Positions 1 to 10,202 of a stretch of 64,000 bases of DNA are shown one piece after another. Origin of the DNA: Melampsora larici-populina 98AG31. Taxonomy: Eukaryota; Basidiomycota; Pucciniomycetes; Pucciniales; Melampsoraceae. Under the pieces are notes generated by a model that saw only the letters and a program-made list of their open reading frames with translations, ran no database searches and was not told the DNA's origin. The position numbers and the translations under genes are program-made. The stretch covers positions 200,367 to 264,366 of the forward strand of contig NW_006768814.1 in NCBI RefSeq assembly GCF_000204055.1. The letters are read 5' to 3'. How positions within the stretch are numbered: the first letter of the stretch is position 1; every line of letters starts with the position of its first letter.

Positions 1-63
1 AAAAAAAGCACAAAAAAAAAGAAAAGAAAAGCAAGGAGAAGAAAAGAAAAGAAAAGAAAAAAA
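1..63. repeat. A/G-rich simple repeat
   Basis: The left edge is almost pure purine on the plus strand, with several units of GAAAA. It is low-complexity sequence. No gene or terminal repeat can be read in the following 250 bases. Confidence 0.7.
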
Positions 64-347
64 ACATGAAACAAAATAAAATTATGAGTTGATAATTTTT
101 TTGAACTTGAGGATAATTAATATGTGAATCTTGAGGTGAATTAATATTGATCTTGATCTTGAGGAAACACTGCCCACTCTTCTTTTGTCCGTTGCCATTG
201 TCCAAGAGGTTCCTAACAACAAGAGAATTCAAAGAAGTTGTGCTCACAGAGTGGCCGAGGTATGTTTTCTCTTGACAAGGATATTTAGGAGTAGTAGGCC
301 CTGGCGGTGCATACTTTGGGAGGAACTTACTTTTGCTTTCCTTTCCC

Positions 348-3300
348 TCACGACGCACTCCCACTGCTTTCACGCTCGACGTACGGTTTGACTTTTGAGA
401 TGTGAAAAACCGGATGACGTCGATCTCCTGTTGGAAGGTCAAGTTCGACGTCTTGACCGTGGTTGAATGATTTGACCACCCGATACGGGCCTTCAAACTT
501 CTCGCGCAGTTTGCTGGCTCCGCCCACGTGTCTACCGCTCCAGTCACCTGAATCCAGCAGAACCCAAGAGTCTACTTCCAGAGGCGCCGCTGCCCGTACC
601 TTTTTGTTGTGTTGTACAGCTTGTTGCACTCGGCTGGTCCACAAGGTGTCCTTGGCATTAGCCCAAGCATCCTCCCGAAAATTGAACCACTTTTTGATTG
701 CCGGTGGGTCGTTCTCGTCTGGTTTCACTGCTGATAAAGGACGTTGAGGTCTGCCGAGGACGAGTTCGAAAGGAGATTTTCCTGTCGATACATTTATTGC
801 ACCGTTGATTGCATATTCAACTGCCGGTAAGGACTCGAGCCACTTGCTTTGCCTCTTGGATGTAAAGGTTCGTAATATCTGTCCGACTGTCCGGTTGGTG
901 CGCTCGCTTCGACCGTCGGCTTGGGGGTGGAACGCCGTTGACATATGGAAATGGGTGCCTAAACGTTTCATGAGGGCCTTCCAGAATGCCGATGTCCAAG
1001 TTTTATCGCGATCACTGATGATTGATAGCGGAGGTCCAAATGACCCGATCCAATTGGTAAAAAGCCTAGATGCTGTCTTTTCGGCAGTGTCCGTCTGGTT
1101 ACAGGAAATCAGTTTGGTGAATCCTGATAGCCTACATGTCACGGTCAAGATCATGTTGTAGCTATTGATCTTTGGAAGTGGTCCTACAAAGTCAATCGCC
1201 AAGCACTCGAGCGGGGTGTGTGGAATGCTGGGTGTCAACATCTTACCCGTAGGTGCTTTCGTAGCACTCTTGATTCTCTGGCATGTATCACATGAGCGTG
1301 TGAACCGTTCGATATCCTTTGCCATTCGTGGCCAAAAGAAGTCGCGACGCAGGTCCACCACCGTCTTCAAGTACCCCAGATGCCCCAACCTACTGTGGGC
1401 TTCCTCCATCAACTCCAGCCTTAGATCCTCCACAGGTGGAACATACAACCGATCTTCAATGTATAGCAGACCGTCCAGTACCACACATTCATCTCGTAGA
1501 GGCAGTACTGACACTAGAGCTTTGTGAAATGCATCGTTAACATAGCCTGCTTGAATGCGTCTTTTTACACTAGGTGAAAGTGTCGGTCCTGCTTCGACTA
1601 ACGATGCCACACACTCGACTCCTAACGCTGTCACATCCTCTTCCTCGATTTCCTTCCTTGATAAAGCGCCCGCAACTGAGTTTTCTTCGCCTTTGATGTA
1701 TTTAAACTCGACGTCAAAATCTGCGAGAAGCTCGATCCACCTGGCTTGTCGACGGCTTAATGTCCGTTGCTTCAAGAGGTATGTTAATGAATGGTGATCA
1801 CTCATCACATTCACTTTCATCCCAAGCAACAACATTCGCCATTTCTGAAGTGCATGTACGACTGCCAACAACTCCTGTTCATGCACAGGGTAATTACGCT
1901 CGGCCGGGGTCATCTGACGTGATTCATACGCTACTGGAGATGCAAGCTTCCATTCTTTACCTTGAAACAACGCCGCACCCAGACCTGAACCACTTGCGTC
2001 GGTGAAAAGCCACAAGGGATCGTCAGAATCGAAATCGATGGTCTTGAGGTTTGGCAGTGATGTCATAAGCTTCTTAATGTTATTGAAAGCACTATCTTCT
2101 GCCTCAGTCCATTTGAATTTAGACGGATCCAGCTTGCTACTGGTCAACGGAGTTAGCTTGTTAACGTAATTTTGAAGTCCCCATATAAATTTTTTCATCC
2201 ATTGGACTGTTCCCAGAAATTTCTTGACGCCTCTTGATGATTTTGGTGTTTTCCAATTCACCACCTGTTCAACTTTCTCGTCATCCACTCTAATACCCTC
2301 TCCTGAAATCCAATGCCCCAAAAACTTAATTTCCCTCCTGAACAATTTAGTCTTCTTGCGACTGCAGTAAAGATTTGCCTCCCGTAGTCTTTGGAGAACG
2401 CGTCGAGTATTTTCAATGTGTTCCTCTTCAGTATTCGAAAAAACCACAATATCATCTAGGTACACGACACATATTGAGTGTAATAAATCTCCAAGCGCCT
2501 CTTCTAGTCTTCCTTGGTGAGTGCTGGGTGCATTCGTCAGACCCATGGGCATAACACACCACTCGTATAGACCCCAAGGTGTATGTACTGCTGTCAGCGG
2601 AATATCTGCTTCTCGCATCCGGGTTTGAAAAAATGCATTTGTTAAATCAATGATTGAAAAAAATTTGCCAGTGGCTACTAATCTGACCAACGCGTCCACA
2701 TTAGGCAATGATGAATGGTCCCTCATGGTCAGACTATTCAAGACTCGGTAATCGCATACCCATCTCGGAAGTTCGGTAGGGTCCTTTTTTGGAATAATCA
2801 AGCTTGGTGATGCATATTGACTAGTCGAACGCCTGATTCTTCCGGCTTTAAGGTGTTGATCAATCAGCTTACGCCAGGCGTTCCGATGTTTGAGTGGATA
2901 ATTATATTGCTTCTCTTTGATTGTTGCGTCAGGGTCCTTCAGAACAATCTTGTGACGAATTTTTGAGCTGGCATTCTGCATACGTTCAGGGAAAGATCCA
3001 TCAAAAAATAGCCCTTCCTCCTCAGCTTCCTCTGAGACCGCTGGTATGTCCACAGGGAATAAATCTTTGAACTCCTCAAGCAACATCTTCTCCAAAACTT
3101 CACCTTGCTCTTCTCTTACTAAGTCACTCACAGATCCTGATAAGGATCCCACGGCTTCACGTCTGCTCACTTCTCTCTCCCATCTCTCTTCCTTTTCCAC
3201 TACCGGTTCGCGGATGCGCGGCACATTCATGATTCTCACTCGCTCTTTCATCTCTTCTAAGGCTCTGAAATCAATTATCTTCATTCCACTCCTTTCACAA

Positions 3301-5135
3301 ACAATCGCACGTTGATTAATAGATACTGAAAATTGAAAGATATTAAAAAAAGGTGTTCCCAGTATGACATCAAACTCTCCCCCCACATCCCCTATCTTGA
3401 AGTATGAGCGGTCAAATCGTCTACCCGATGGTTCGTCAATCAAATCGGCGGTAGTGAAATGAGTAAGTATCGGGGCAGGAGAATCTGTTGTCACCGCTAG
3501 ACTGAGGTGCGTTGGTCGTACCAGCTTCCTTCGTACAAGTTGAAGTCGGTCGGCAGCATCACCTGTCATAAGATTGATTTCAGCGCCAGGGTCAGCTAGT
3601 GCTCGTAACCGCTTCCCATTGCACATGAGCTCGAGTATCACACGAGGAGTCTTTTCCGAAGAGACGCACCCTTCAGTCTCACTATTCCCAAGTTCTTCGT
3701 CTAAAGCTTGAAGTGCGGCTACAGATGCTTGGTCTAACTCAGGGAATTCTGAGGCCGCCGCCGCGCGCGCGTAAGTTATAGGGCGACCTGCAGGTGGTTG
3801 AGTTGCACGTCCTGCTGCTGGTGTTGTTGCAGGAGGCGATGATCTAGCTTTGGGTGGTACGTAATTGGCTGGTTTCGGAGGCGCCACATACCCCGGTGGA
3901 AAAACAACCTTCTCTCTGACATAAGGTCCTTTGCATGCCTTATACTCGCTACCACAGTATCCCTTGCAAAAATGACATTTGCCTAAAAGATCACGATAAG
4001 AGTCGATCTTCCAAGCAAATTCCTCATCGGTCAATCTCGGATTTTGAGCTCTGACTGCCGGAGGTCGATAGAAGGCTGAAGGGGCTGACTGAGGCGCACT
4101 ACGAGACTTCTTGACAATTACACGCGACGCCACAAGCGAGTCGTAAAGAGTTTCACATTTTCCTTCGAATTCATGATATGTAAAATCCTTCTCTTGACGA
4201 ATGTAACCCCATAATTTAACCGATGTCTTCAGCTCCTCCAACATTCCGTATTCAACAAATTTTGCTAATTGATAGTCATTTAATTTCACTTCATCAAAGT
4301 TGATTAGATTCTGAACGTTTCGTGCACGAGTACTATAGCTTCTGAAGTCTTCGTATACGGACATGCGTAAATGTTGCGCTCTCTCATATAGTCGATCCAT
4401 CCAATCGCTGGGTAATGACGCGGCGAACAAGCATTGGATGAACTCTTGCCAAGTTCCTTTGATGAAGCGGTCATACCCCCCTTCATAGAAAGCATGAGCG
4501 TTCGATTCAGCCAGGAAGCTTCCCGTCAGTGTGATACGATCACTGTCGAGAACAACACCTTTTGTTCTGAAGAACGTCTTCAAGGACGAGAACCAAGTGA
4601 GAAAACCTTCGATGTCATGATAAGGGCCCTTGAAGACCGGTCCATCAGCAGTACGAAATTTCGTCAAGTCGATGGCGCCTTCAGGCCGAGGAATATCTGG
4701 TTTCGTCTTGGTCGAGGGTCCAGTCTGCAAGGCGGCGAGTTTCAACACCATTTCTTCAAGTAGTTTCACGCGCTTGTCTCCAGTGATTTGGGACTCCAAA
4801 ATTGTTCGAACCAAGTCTCCCATAGGTGGGTCTCGACTGGTCGACGCGTCGGAATTGCTCGCCATCGGTGCCAACTTGGGGAATGGAGTAATCAATGGGC
4901 GAGATGGCGGGAATTTGTCAGTGCGAATGCGTGATGGTGTTAAAGGCAAAGGTGTAGCAGTTTTAGTCAGGTCTCCTGGCAAAAATGAGTCTGGGCTGGC
5001 AGTAGAGGCTGGCGATGCGCTTCGTTTTCCGGCAAGTTTTTGTTCTCTTCGGCCGGCTTTCAAAATAGCTTCGGGGTCTGGCAAGTCGGTATTTGAACCG
5101 GGTTGGTCTGGCTGGTGTGATTGTCTAGTATTCAT
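348..5135 (-). CDS. Ty3/Gypsy Gag-Pol polyprotein
   Basis: One frame of about 1,595 residues encodes the whole retrotransposon polyprotein. The ATG at 5135 is preferred; the frame extends a few codons upstream without another ATG. In order it shows a Gag capsid region (about 160-350) and a Cys-rich stretch beginning CHFCKGYC that is not a canonical CCHC knuckle. An aspartic protease follows with ADPGAEINLM where D-T/S-G is usual. The reverse transcriptase has the YLDD catalytic box followed by IVVFS. RNase H starts at LFTDASGSGLGAAL. The integrase has an HHCC zinc region (HSRLGHLGYL, then CDTCQRI) and catalytic acids in LAIDFVGPLP, IISDRDKTW and the GRSERTNR region. The C-terminus (GPYRVVKSF to VFHISKVKPY) is a chromo/SH3-like integrase tail. 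There is no internal stop or frameshift, so the copy may be recent. Expression as a single Gag-Pol frame is common in fungal Gypsy elements. Confidence 0.95.
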   Translation of the reverse strand: MNTRQSHQPDQPGSNTDLPDPEAILKAGRREQKLAGKRSASPASTASPDSFLPGDLTKTATPLPLTPSRIRTDKFPPSRPLITPFPKLAPMASNSDASTSRDPPMGDLVRTILESQITGDKRVKLLEEMVLKLAALQTGPSTKTKPDIPRPEGAIDLTKFRTADGPVFKGPYHDIEGFLTWFSSLKTFFRTKGVVLDSDRITLTGSFLAESNAHAFYEGGYDRFIKGTWQEFIQCLFAASLPSDWMDRLYERAQHLRMSVYEDFRSYSTRARNVQNLINFDEVKLNDYQLAKFVEYGMLEELKTSVKLWGYIRQEKDFTYHEFEGKCETLYDSLVASRVIVKKSRSAPQSAPSAFYRPPAVRAQNPRLTDEEFAWKIDSYRDLLGKCHFCKGYCGSEYKACKGPYVREKVVFPPGYVAPPKPANYVPPKARSSPPATTPAAGRATQPPAGRPITYARAAAASEFPELDQASVAALQALDEELGNSETEGCVSSEKTPRVILELMCNGKRLRALADPGAEINLMTGDAADRLQLVRRKLVRPTHLSLAVTTDSPAPILTHFTTADLIDEPSGRRFDRSYFKIGDVGGEFDVILGTPFFNIFQFSVSINQRAIVCERSGMKIIDFRALEEMKERVRIMNVPRIREPVVEKEERWEREVSRREAVGSLSGSVSDLVREEQGEVLEKMLLEEFKDLFPVDIPAVSEEAEEEGLFFDGSFPERMQNASSKIRHKIVLKDPDATIKEKQYNYPLKHRNAWRKLIDQHLKAGRIRRSTSQYASPSLIIPKKDPTELPRWVCDYRVLNSLTMRDHSSLPNVDALVRLVATGKFFSIIDLTNAFFQTRMREADIPLTAVHTPWGLYEWCVMPMGLTNAPSTHQGRLEEALGDLLHSICVVYLDDIVVFSNTEEEHIENTRRVLQRLREANLYCSRKKTKLFRREIKFLGHWISGEGIRVDDEKVEQVVNWKTPKSSRGVKKFLGTVQWMKKFIWGLQNYVNKLTPLTSSKLDPSKFKWTEAEDSAFNNIKKLMTSLPNLKTIDFDSDDPLWLFTDASGSGLGAALFQGKEWKLASPVAYESRQMTPAERNYPVHEQELLAVVHALQKWRMLLLGMKVNVMSDHHSLTYLLKQRTLSRRQARWIELLADFDVEFKYIKGEENSVAGALSRKEIEEEDVTALGVECVASLVEAGPTLSPSVKRRIQAGYVNDAFHKALVSVLPLRDECVVLDGLLYIEDRLYVPPVEDLRLELMEEAHSRLGHLGYLKTVVDLRRDFFWPRMAKDIERFTRSCDTCQRIKSATKAPTGKMLTPSIPHTPLECLAIDFVGPLPKINSYNMILTVTCRLSGFTKLISCNQTDTAEKTASRLFTNWIGSFGPPLSIISDRDKTWTSAFWKALMKRLGTHFHMSTAFHPQADGRSERTNRTVGQILRTFTSKRQSKWLESLPAVEYAINGAINVSTGKSPFELVLGRPQRPLSAVKPDENDPPAIKKWFNFREDAWANAKDTLWTSRVQQAVQHNKKVRAAAPLEVDSWVLLDSGDWSGRHVGGASKLREKFEGPYRVVKSFNHGQDVELDLPTGDRRHPVFHISKVKPYVERESSGSAS

Positions 5136-5480
5136 GCAAAATAGAAAAAGTTTTGGCAAGATTGCCGAGGTCTTCCTTGTATCAGAAGGCTTAGGTGTTG
5201 GACAGTTGATTAGACTGTGTCGATCGAATTGAGTAGAGTTAAGGTTTCAACTGAATTAAGTGTATAGTTGAATTGCGGAGTAGTCATTCGATTCAATCGA
5301 AAGCGAACTGTAGTATCCTAGCGTTTTGTGTCTCGTGGGTTTGAGAAAAAAAAAGTGTAAGGTTCCTTAGAACCTTCACCGGGAATGCACAAAGAGAGCG
5401 CCGTGGAACACACAGCGGGACAGGTTTCTAGAACCCGAGAGACTTATATTTCAAATCAACGGAATACCCAGTATAGGAGA

Positions 5481-5630
5481 CTGGTTCCGAAGGATAAGGG
5501 GTGGGAAGTCAGTCCCGAATCGCTCTAACACTCTACAAGCATCAAAAGAAAAGAATGATAACACTAGAAAGAATATGAACGCTTACCTGGTTCCGAAGGA
5601 TAAGGGGTGGGAAGTCAGTCCCGAATCGCT
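5481..5630. repeat. Pair of 44-bp direct repeats
   Basis: A 44-bp sequence beginning CTGGTTCCGAAGGATAAGGG occurs at 5481-5524 and again, identical by eye, at 5587-5630, 106 bp apart. A shorter palindrome, GGTTCCTTAGAACC, sits just left at about 5363. The repeats lie between the Gypsy gag start and the 3' end of the DIRS-like element. They may belong to the Gypsy 5' LTR or leader, or mark a local duplication. Confidence 0.8.
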
Positions 5631-5851
5631 AAGGAACCAAGCGTAGAATTGAGAACAATAATATATATGAGAAATCATTTTAAGTATAAGTGTTAATATT
5701 TAAGTGATTGGTGAGTTATGTCTGTGTAATGACCGTAGGTCTTACACATTCATTCATGCAATAATTTATTCGACTCGACCTGTGGATCATCTTTAATGTA
5801 AATTATGTGCTGCGATCAAATTCAATGTAAATCATGTATGTACATCATGTT

Positions 5852-6978
5852 TTAAGGTTCAATTGAATTTCTCAATCTACGTAACGTTTTGATGGTCTCT
5901 TTCTTCATATTCTTGTCATACGGCTTTATGTAGCGTTTATACAAATTCCCGACCCATCTACCCTGAGCCTTTATAGCGTCTACTGACGATCCGTGAAAAC
6001 TTAGTAAGGACGCTCCTCCGACCCTGAAGGAGTGGCCTGTTGGGCCTTCGGAACCTTTTCTTCTCCATATATCCGTCACTGTTTTCATTACTTCAGATTT
6101 TGACAGTAGCCATCTTTGACCATCTCTCACATATGAAAATAGTGGGTCATCCTCTGTGATTCTGTTCACTTTGACGTTAGTCCTCAAGGCTTTCACGGGA
6201 TCTAATAAAGTTGGCTGTTTCTTCAGTACCAGGTATTGCACTTCATTTACTTTTGCTGTCTTCGCTTCATGTATTGCTAACTCTAAATTATCACTTTCTT
6301 TTACCATCTGTAAGTCTCTCAACTTTGGTACTCCTTTTCTGGTTTATCCGATACTAGTTCCCCTAGCCGGGCTAGGCCCCAAAATGCTACAAGGACGACT
6401 GCTACGATAGCTGTTGCTCTATTTCCACTGTCTTTCATCTCTTCTATTACTTGTTCTAGATGTGATACTAGGACTGGTTGTTTCTCGTTTGAGGTTTGAC
6501 TACTTTCTTTTCCTTCTGACTTATGCTTTTTGTTTTCTGATTCGTACTTTTTTGATGCTCTCAGTATCACTTTCAACATGTCTTCATCTATTTTTGGAAA
6601 GTCTTGCTGGTGTATCTTGTGCCAAGTTTTTAGGCCTACCAGGTACTTCCTGATTGTATCGGATTTAATCGCATGTTCTGAAGTTTCCTCAGGTTCTTTC
6701 CTTTCGCTCGCCCATATAACGAAATCGTAAACCATCTTCTTTGTTGCTGGTAGGCATTGCTCTCGTCTCCTTCCTTCGCTCTCATTAAATTTCACAAACT
6801 TTTTAATTCCCGCATTGTATAATTTCATTGTATCTTCTGTCCATCCTCCCCCCATCACATGCTCTATATTTTTTTCTTCTGACACTGATATTACCCCTCT
6901 TGGACCTCTTTTTAACTCGTCTAGGTTCGGGGGTTTCTTGACTTTTGGATGTTTAGTCTTTCCGGTTTCTCGGTCCAT
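5852..6978 (-). CDS. DIRS tyrosine recombinase, frameshifted
   Basis: This enzyme would integrate the circular or linear DIRS cDNA through a covalent tyrosine intermediate. Frame A runs from an ATG at 6978 to 6319 and ends in GLARLGELVSDKPEKEYQS; it carries the first catalytic Arg in the ARLGEL box. Frame B (about 6324-5852) carries GHSFRVGGAS (the H-x-x-R box), QGRW and the nucleophilic Tyr region LYKRYIKPY. Together they hold the full R-H-R-W-Y set. The two frames overlap by only a few bases at 6319-6324, so a one-base indel, or translational slippage, splits the protein. The 5' part overlaps the end of the RT frame, as is usual for DIRS elements. Confidence 0.85.
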
Positions 6979-8888
6979 ATCTACCGAATTCTTGGTACAG
7001 TAAGCCGTGTAGATCACTAGGAAGGGGAACGTAGAGTTGGTTATTTAGGTTCTCGTCCGAGTTGTCTCCTCTTGAAAGAGCGTCGGCAGGATTGTCTTCT
7101 GAGGTAACTCTTCTTTCTTTTATGTTGCACTGGTAAACGGTGAGTAGATTTTGAATGATTTTCCACTCCTCATTTACCGTTCGATCTTTGGACTTTCTGT
7201 TTTGAACTACCCCTTCGGTCGTAGTGTTATCCGTATGTACGATAAACCTTTTCCCTTCTGTTTCGTATTTCTCCTTCACCATTATCAGTCCTAACCGAAT
7301 GATTACTGTTTCAGCCCATGCGATCTTTCTCGCGGTTTCTGTAGGCTTCAATTGGTACGTTTCCCAACCTTCTAGAAGTCGAAACATAGCCCATGACGAT
7401 CCTACTTTCAAACCAAGGCCGAAAGAAGTCGACGCATCTCCATACCATTTTACTTCAATTGGTGTCTTGTCCGGTAACATTCTAAGGTTATCAAAGGTGT
7501 GTAACGTTCTGACCCAGTGCTCCAAATCTTCTTTGACTTCTTCTGACAATCTTTTCTTGATCCAGTGATTTCCCCACGATTTCTTGTAATGATGTAAGGA
7601 TCTCATATACGGTTTCATGTGCGGCAGTATGAGGATCAGGTGGCATAGTTGTCCAACAAAGCATTCGAACTCTTTAAAGGTTATCGGTTCCAAAGTCTGT
7701 AACATTTTCTTTGTTGCTTCTCTTCTGGCTTCTAGTTTTTCAGGTGGTAACCTTACGGTGTGCGTCCTTCCGTTCCATATAAATCCTACAAATTTTTGTT
7801 CTTCATTGAAATCATGATACTTTGTTTCGTTTGTCTTCACTCCTAGCCAATTGCTAAGGTCCACCACTTGCTTCATCATGACTTTGGATTCCGGCCTTTT
7901 TAGTAGCAAATTATCGTCCACCCAGCGGAATACTTTGGGTATTGACAATTTTATTTCGACCAGCTCCTTCCATGCATCTGCCGGACGTCCGAAAATTCCA
8001 CATCCTGCTACCCCTCCAAACGCGACTCTAGTATCAATCCACAATCCCCCTTCGAAGTCTTTCAGGATTAAGTACGGCCACTGATCTGGATCTGTTGGGA
8101 TTTGGCGGTAAGCCTTCTCCCAATCGAAAATCGCCAAAAGCCATTCTCCTGGGTGTTCCTTGAAGAATCTAACCACAGTTTGGAAATCGTCCCAAGTTGT
8201 CTTGAAGTGCTTTTTATTCACAAATGAATTGACTGATGGGATTTTCTTCTTTTTTTCCTTTTGGATACGACAGATCGTGGATTACCCTGAATGTTCCATC
8301 CCCATTGATGGTGCTACCCATTGGGCTCGAGCGGAAGAAGGGGAACCATCTTGACACTTGATCGTGAGTGAACGGTCCATATATTCGTCCTTCATGTCTT
8401 TCTTTCTCAAGCGTATTTCTTATCTTCTGTTTGACTTCTGAAGCCGATTCGTGATTGTCCGGAGTGTACCATCGTAGTTTCTTGATCCTGTGATCCGGGA
8501 TCCCTTGGGGAAATCCAAACTCAAAACCATCTATCACGTCGAGGTACTTCTTCAAGATTCCAGCTGACTGAAGTTGTTTCCTCCATTCCCTCACATTCAT
8601 CTCGCACCTCACCCTACAAGGCCAAGGTCTCTGGTCTTCTGGACGGTGAATCTTTCTGACATGCAGACTTCTTTTCCGTGCCTCTACTTCTTCTAGTGAC
8701 TTGTCATCTACGCGGATTTTTTCTTCTCCGTGTTCGCTCTCTGAACTTGACACATATTCTTTCATCTCATAGTCGTCACTTCTCGTGCTTAGATAATCCT
8801 CATCCGCTGAAGACCATTCTTCGCTCGACAAGCTAGGGCATCTGGACTCTACGCTTGAAGAGTAGCGGCTAGTTTGGAATTGATACAT
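6953..8888 (-). CDS. DIRS reverse transcriptase / RNase H, frameshifted
   Basis: The first frame starts at an ATG at 8888 and runs to 8214; its end reads FRVIHDLSYPKGKKE. The second frame runs from about 8250 to the stop at 6953. It has LLAIFDWEKAYRQIP (first catalytic Asp), FGGVAGCGIFG, and FRWVDDNLLL, where VDD is the catalytic pair. RNase H follows with VKWYGDAST, VHTDNTTTEG and EDNPADALSRG supplying the acidic residues. The frame changes inside an A-rich run (about 8245-8262, a run of seven A on the minus strand), and the amino-acid pattern resumes smoothly in the shifted frame. The likely cause is a one-base indel; programmed slippage cannot be excluded from one copy. Confidence 0.87.
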
Positions 8889-10202
8889 ATCTCTGTAATC
8901 ACTGTGGCAAGGGCAAGAGGCGTAGGCATTTGTAAGTTCTCACATTCTCACGGTACGGTCTTGTTCTTTGTGTCTTTAGGTTCAGACCGACCCAGTCACT
9001 TGGTTTGGGTCAAGGAGGACAAGAATTGTGCCTTTGTGGCTTTTTATTTCGAGCATGACGAAACTTATTCTGTTTGAAACTCACTTCCGCTTAGAGCTCG
9101 TAGCGTCTCCTTTATTATGAGACTTCGAATGGTTTGAGGGCATTCTACCGCCGTTCCGATAATCATCTCTTCTATCACCTCTGTGATCGTCTCTGTTAGA
9201 ATACAACCTATGTAGTCAAACCCGCCAAACTACTTACAACTTATTTAAGATCACATACTGAATTCAAAACTTAAATCTCAAACTTAAACTTAAACTCAAA
9301 CCTAACCAATCCCTGTATCACATTTAAATAGTCCCATTCATCCACGATCGCCACTTTCTCCTCATCAGTTCACTGAGGAACAAAGTGGCGTGTAAGTGGA
9401 TTCATACTGATTTCTTCTTCAAATCCGAATGAACAGTTGTTGATCTATTTTTATATCTATCTCTCTCTTTTCTCTTCAGACCTTTGTTGTTTTCTTTCAC
9501 CTCTGTTAGGTGTGATTATTTTTTGTCTTCGGTGTTCAGAACCGTTAAGACTAACGCCCGATTACTGGCATTCTAAGGTTAGAACATCATTATATGAAAT
9601 AATATCTTATCAGTTCACTGAGGAACAAAGTGGCGTACCTTTGTTGTTTTCTTTCACCTCTGTTAGGTGTGATTATTTTTCTTCTTTGGTGTTCAGAACC
9701 GTTAAGACTAACGCCCGATTACTGGCATTCTAAGGTGTGATTATTTTTTGTCTTCGGTGTTCAGAACCGTTAAGACTAACGCCCAATTACTGGCATTCTA
9801 AGAATCACCATTTGGTGACTCGAGTTTCTTTAGTTCTTCGCAGTCTCTTTGGTCATCTCGTTCGTAACGTCTTGGAGATCGTGCCCGTCTCACTGGTGAC
9901 TTTGACCGGTCATCTCTTCCTGGAGACCACCTGTCTCCTCCACCTCGGAATCAGTAGCTCAACTCTCTATCATTGTCTCGGTCATGATCTGGGTAGTAAT
10001 TCGAATGTCGGCCATTACCTCTTCCCCGGCCTCTGCCTCTTCTGCCGCGGAATCCTCCTCTACCATTTCCTCTTGAATTGGAGTAAGAACTTTCTTCTTT
10101 CATCGATTTTGACGAATCTTCCTTTGTTTCTTGTTTCTCGAATTCACCTCTCTCTTTTTCCGCCGTTTTAGCTAGTTTCGGAATCTGATCCTGTCTTCTT
10201 CC
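8889..10202 (-). other. Spacer between DIRS gag and RT
   Basis: About 1.3 kb without a supported frame separates the gag stop from the RT start. The gag side (9810-10200) is rich in Arg/Ser/Glu-type codons on the minus strand and may be the remains of the basic C-terminus of gag or the N-terminus of pol. The centre holds the direct repeats described at 9364-9801. Confidence 0.6.
9364..9801. repeat. Direct repeats inside the DIRS spacer
   Basis: A unit of about 99 bp (9481-9579) recurs at 9638-9736 and, missing its first 30 bases, at 9734-9801. A separate 28-bp sequence around GTTCACTGAGGAACAAAGTG occurs at 9364-9391 and 9609-9636. Copies differ by only a few bases, mainly in a T-run. The arrangement looks like two rounds of tandem duplication. 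Confidence 0.85.

Larger units (their letters stand above)
320..5640 (-). mobile_element. Ty3/Gypsy LTR retrotransposon, termini unresolved
   Basis: A full-length gag-pol frame lies on the minus strand. Just past its stop, at about 328-352, is a purine-rich run on the minus strand that is well placed to be the polypurine tract priming plus-strand DNA. The 500 bp upstream of gag (5140-5640) carry no frame and would be leader or 5' LTR. I compared this stretch by eye with positions 1-345 and found no matching long terminal repeat, so the element may be cut by the window edge or lack one LTR. The limits given are approximate. Confidence 0.7.

Noticed and set aside
1..345. Search for a 3' LTR of the Gypsy element matching 5140-5640
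   Set aside because: No shared stretch longer than a few bases was seen by eye. A computed alignment is needed before an LTR can be called.
9437..10171. Plus-strand frames inside the DIRS spacer
   Set aside because: They repeat because the DNA is duplicated, and they run opposite to the element's coding strand.
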